Shown here piece by piece: positions 4,607 through 6,442 of a DNA stretch of 6,442 bases (position 1 is its first letter; the number at the start of each line of letters is the position of its first letter). This stretch comes from Lachnospiraceae bacterium (GTDB lineage: Bacteria; Bacillota_A; Clostridia; Lachnospirales; Lachnospiraceae): contig JAFRYJ010000108.1 of NCBI GenBank assembly GCA_017437705.1, positions 1-6,442 on the forward strand, read 5' to 3'. Position numbers and translations under genes: made by a program. The notes beneath the pieces are model-generated. The model saw only the letters and a program-made list of their open reading frames with translations, ran no database searches and was not told where the DNA came from.

Positions 4607-5806
4607 ATGACGGCTGCGATCTTCGAAAGGCTGCTTAAAATGGACAGAAACGCATTAATAACTTTAATGAAAGGATATTTCGGTCTCGAAAGGGAGAACC
4701 TCCGGATCACAAAGGATACGGGCAGGCTCGCTCAGACACCCCACCCCTTCGAGGTAGATCCGCATATATCCAAGGACTTCTGCGAATCCCAGCTGGAGCT
4801 CATCACCCCCGTGGCGGAAAGCATCGATGATGTTTTCGCCATGCTGGAGCATTACAGCGGGATCATACTTGAAAAGCTTTTCGACATCGGCGAAACTCTG
4901 CATAACTATTCAAATCCTCCGGCCATCTATTCGGAGTCGGAGATCCATGTGGCGCGCTTCGAGGGCGAGGACCGGATCAAGGAGGACTACCGGTATTATC
5001 TGAAGGATAGATACGGCCTATGGGTGATGCTCCTTTCCGGCATCCACTTCAACTTTTCCTTTGCAGATGATGCGCTTGAGATCTTAACGGAAATGTACGG
5101 CGAAACGCCGGATCGGCTGTACCTCAAGCTGGCGGCGGCCTGTCTGGAACACGCCTGGCTCATCGCTTATCTGACGGCGGCCAGCCCCGTTGTCCACAGC
5201 ACCTACGGCGGGCGGACCGTTACGGCGGCATCACTCCGCTGCAGCAGCGCCGGCTACTGGAACGATTTTCTGCCGGTGCTGGATTACTCGGACCTGATTC
5301 CGTACATTGACAGCATCGAAAAGCTTGTTGCGGACGGTCTCATACGGACTCCCTGGGAGCTCTATCTCCCCGTAAGGCTGAAGCCCCGGGGAGCCAACGA
5401 CCTTCGGAATCTCAGGTCCGGCATCGACCATATCGAACTGCGCATGATAGACCTGAACCCCCTTTACAGCGAATGCATAAATAAAACAGACATTATATTC
5501 ATCCATCTGCTGATCGTTTTCCTGGCCTGCCGGCCCCCTTATGTTTTCGGAAAGAAAGCCCAGGAGGCTGCCGTCAGAAACATGCAGTCGGCATCGCTTC
5601 TGGAGGATCCCTTTATCACGGACAGCTCCGGAAAAAGAGCAGATCTTAAGCAGGAGGCGTTAAGCATCATTTCCGAAATGGAGGATTTCTTTGGTCCCCT
5701 GGATGATGACATCATCCGGGAAGCGCTGGCCTTTCAGCGGCAGAAGCTGGAAATATCCGGCGAGCGTTATGCCGACAGGGTGCTGAAGCTTTGTGAAAGC
5801 TGCTGA
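4607..5806 (+). CDS. gshA: Glutamate-cysteine ligase, single-domain (GshA / GshF N-terminal type)
   Basis: The enzyme joins L-glutamate and L-cysteine with ATP to form gamma-glutamylcysteine, the first step of glutathione synthesis, in the cytoplasm. The 399-residue protein has the family blocks in order: GLERENLRI (26-34, with Glu28 and Glu30 in the metal/ATP site), AQTPHPF (42-48), DFCESQLELITP (57-68, with Glu60), SGIHFNFSF (144-152), TAASPVV (190-196), LPVRLKPRG (254-262) and HIELRMIDLNPL (275-286). The spacing resembles the N-terminal half of bifunctional GshF proteins, but the C-terminal ATP-grasp glutathione synthetase domain is absent. The frame ends with tandem stops TGA TAA, so the lack is not an obvious frameshift. 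The ATG at 4607 is kept because FERLLK aligns with the RLLQ start of streptococcal GshF as I recall it. Its ribosome site is poor; ATG 4640 (Met12) has GAAAGG nine bases upstream and would give 388 residues. Confidence 0.9.
   Translation: MTAAIFERLLKMDRNALITLMKGYFGLERENLRITKDTGRLAQTPHPFEVDPHISKDFCESQLELITPVAESIDDVFAMLEHYSGIILEKLFDIGETLHNYSNPPAIYSESEIHVARFEGEDRIKEDYRYYLKDRYGLWVMLLSGIHFNFSFADDALEILTEMYGETPDRLYLKLAAACLEHAWLIAYLTAASPVVHSTYGGRTVTAASLRCSSAGYWNDFLPVLDYSDLIPYIDSIEKLVADGLIRTPWELYLPVRLKPRGANDLRNLRSGIDHIELRMIDLNPLYSECINKTDIIFIHLLIVFLACRPPYVFGKKAQEAAVRNMQSASLLEDPFITDSSGKRADLKQEALSIISEMEDFFGPLDDDIIREALAFQRQKLEISGERYADRVLKLCESC
4625..4630 (+). promoter_or_regulatory. Internal ribosome binding site that may set a later ligase start
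   Basis: GAAAGG lies nine bases before the in-frame ATG at 4640 (Met12 of the long form). The upstream ATG at 4607 has only an AGG two bases away, too close for normal pairing. The short form still begins 14 residues before the conserved GLERENLRI block, so either start would leave the catalytic domain intact. Confidence 0.4.
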
Positions 5807-5847
5807 TAAATGGCCCGCATAAGCTTCATCCCATAACAAAACTCAAA

Positions 5848-5882
5848 AGCAGTACAGCCTGAGCTGTACTGCTGTTTCTTAT
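5848..5882. terminator. Bidirectional intrinsic terminator between convergent genes
   Basis: AGCAGTACAGC (5848-5858) and GCTGTACTGCT (5863-5873) form a perfect 11-pair stem with a four-base loop CTGA. On the plus strand it is followed by GTTTCTTATTTT, on the minus strand by TTTTGAGTTTTG. It starts 42 bases after the ligase stop and ends six bases from the stop codon of the convergent TPR gene, so it probably serves both. Confidence 0.88.
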
Positions 5883-6442
5883 TTTCCTTCAAGTTCATTT
5901 ATCTTTCTGTCCAGCTCATCTACCTCGCTGCCGTAGGTGACGCCCCAGTCATCTTTTAAAAGCTTTTTCTGCGCTTTCAGGGCCGCGGCAGCTCCCTTTT
6001 TATCGCCCAGCTTAAGCCTGCACTGGTAAATGGCATCAAAAGGGTCCGTATAGCGGGGGACCGTCATTGCGTCGAAGGTCTTCTGCCAGTATTCTATGGC
6101 ATCTTCGTAATACTCCCAGGTCGAAAACGCATTTGCAACATTGAACAGAACGCGCCAGTCACCGCTGTATTTATCGGCCAGTGCCCTGTATCTGTCCTTC
6201 ACACTTTCGAAGCCCTGCTCCGTCTCGTCGATCCATATCGCGTAGGCCTCATAGAGGCTGTCCTCGGAGCGGGCCGCCGCCTCCTCGAGCACCTCTCTTG
6301 CCTCCTTCAGCCTTTTGTCGTCAATAAGGTCGTCCAGCAGATAGAAGTAGGCCCGCACATTTTTCGGCTCCTCGCGGATGATACTCTTCCAGTAATCGAT
6401 AAGTTCCCTGTGGTTGGCCGAGTTCCAGTCGTAGACCTTTCC
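5879..6442 (-). CDS. TPR-repeat protein, 5' end cut by the right edge
   Basis: The frame is open from the right edge to a TAA at 5879-5881, giving the last 187 residues of a longer protein. The GTG at 6358 is not a convincing start: coding continues upstream for 28 more codons in the same helical style (WNSANHRELIDYWKSI...). The visible part is almost wholly helical, with helix pairs of about 34 residues typical of tetratricopeptide repeats. For example, a block beginning NVRAYFYLLDDL is followed by KEAREVLEEAAAR, and RVLFNVANAF by YYEDAIEYWQKTFD. It ends in a charged helix (SEVDELDRKINELEGK). TPR arrays bind other proteins or peptides. Similar C-termini occur, to my memory, on helix-turn-helix regulators with TPR sensor domains in Firmicutes, but the N-terminal part is outside the window and its function cannot be told. 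The gene converges on the ligase gene and shares its terminator. Confidence 0.85.
   Translation of the reverse strand, partial: GKVYDWNSANHRELIDYWKSIIREEPKNVRAYFYLLDDLIDDKRLKEAREVLEEAAARSEDSLYEAYAIWIDETEQGFESVKDRYRALADKYSGDWRVLFNVANAFSTWEYYEDAIEYWQKTFDAMTVPRYTDPFDAIYQCRLKLGDKKGAAAALKAQKKLLKDDWGVTYGSEVDELDRKINELEGK

Noticed and set aside
5231..5506. Minus-strand frame of 91 codons inside the ligase gene
   Set aside because: It is antisense to conserved ligase blocks; no supporting start signal.
1..6442. CRISPR array, tRNA, rRNA or insertion sequence
   Set aside because: No spaced repeats, cloverleaf, ribosomal RNA stretch, transposase motif or flanking inverted repeats were seen on either strand.

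Overview
The window reads as about 6.3 kb of ordinary bacterial chromosome plus a compositionally foreign first ~150 bases. The gene set points to a Gram-positive anaerobe of the Clostridia, possibly Lachnospiraceae-like: a lysine riboswitch ahead of lysA-dapA-dapB, purine-rich Shine-Dalgarno sites, near-balanced base composition, a NimA-like flavoprotein and a GshF-type glutamate-cysteine ligase domain. The taxonomic placement is inference; no rRNA or other marker gene is present.

Layout, left to right. Positions 1 to ~150 are about 23% G+C (35 of 150 bases counted) and carry an open reading frame that enters from the left edge. It looks like the end of an unrelated, very AT-rich gene or an assembly/cloning junction. 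From 178 to 3632 a minus-strand gene block is transcribed leftward in the order lysA, dapA, dapB and a small two-helix membrane protein resembling DUF3592. lysA and dapA are 14 bases apart, dapA and dapB overlap by 10 bases, and the membrane-protein gene follows after 94 bases with no convincing terminator between. Upstream of lysA (3691-3904) lie a TATAAT box, a complete lysine (L-box) aptamer with all five helices identifiable, a competing antiterminator, and an intrinsic terminator with a run of seven U. The operon is therefore predicted to be shut off by lysine through transcription attenuation.

At 4011-4478 (minus) there is a NimA-like / pyridoxamine 5'-phosphate oxidase-family flavoprotein. 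It is divergent from a plus-strand glutamate-cysteine ligase (4607-5806), and the two predicted promoters sit back to back in the 128-base gap. The ligase has the catalytic domain but no fused ATP-grasp domain, so as drawn it would make gamma-glutamylcysteine rather than glutathione. An 11-bp hairpin at 5848-5873 probably terminates transcription from both sides, because the next gene (5879 to the right edge, minus) converges on it. That gene is the C-terminal part of a TPR-repeat protein cut by the window edge.

The lysine genes form a coherent unit: DapA and DapB carry out the first two committed steps from aspartate semialdehyde towards diaminopimelate, and LysA decarboxylates meso-diaminopimelate to lysine. 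The intervening steps, aspartokinase and aspartate semialdehyde dehydrogenase are not in the window. I found no CRISPR array, tRNA, insertion sequence or clear undescribed system. The points most worth a second look are the left-edge junction, the membrane protein riding on the lysine operon, the standalone ligase with its ambiguous start, and its compact shared promoter region.
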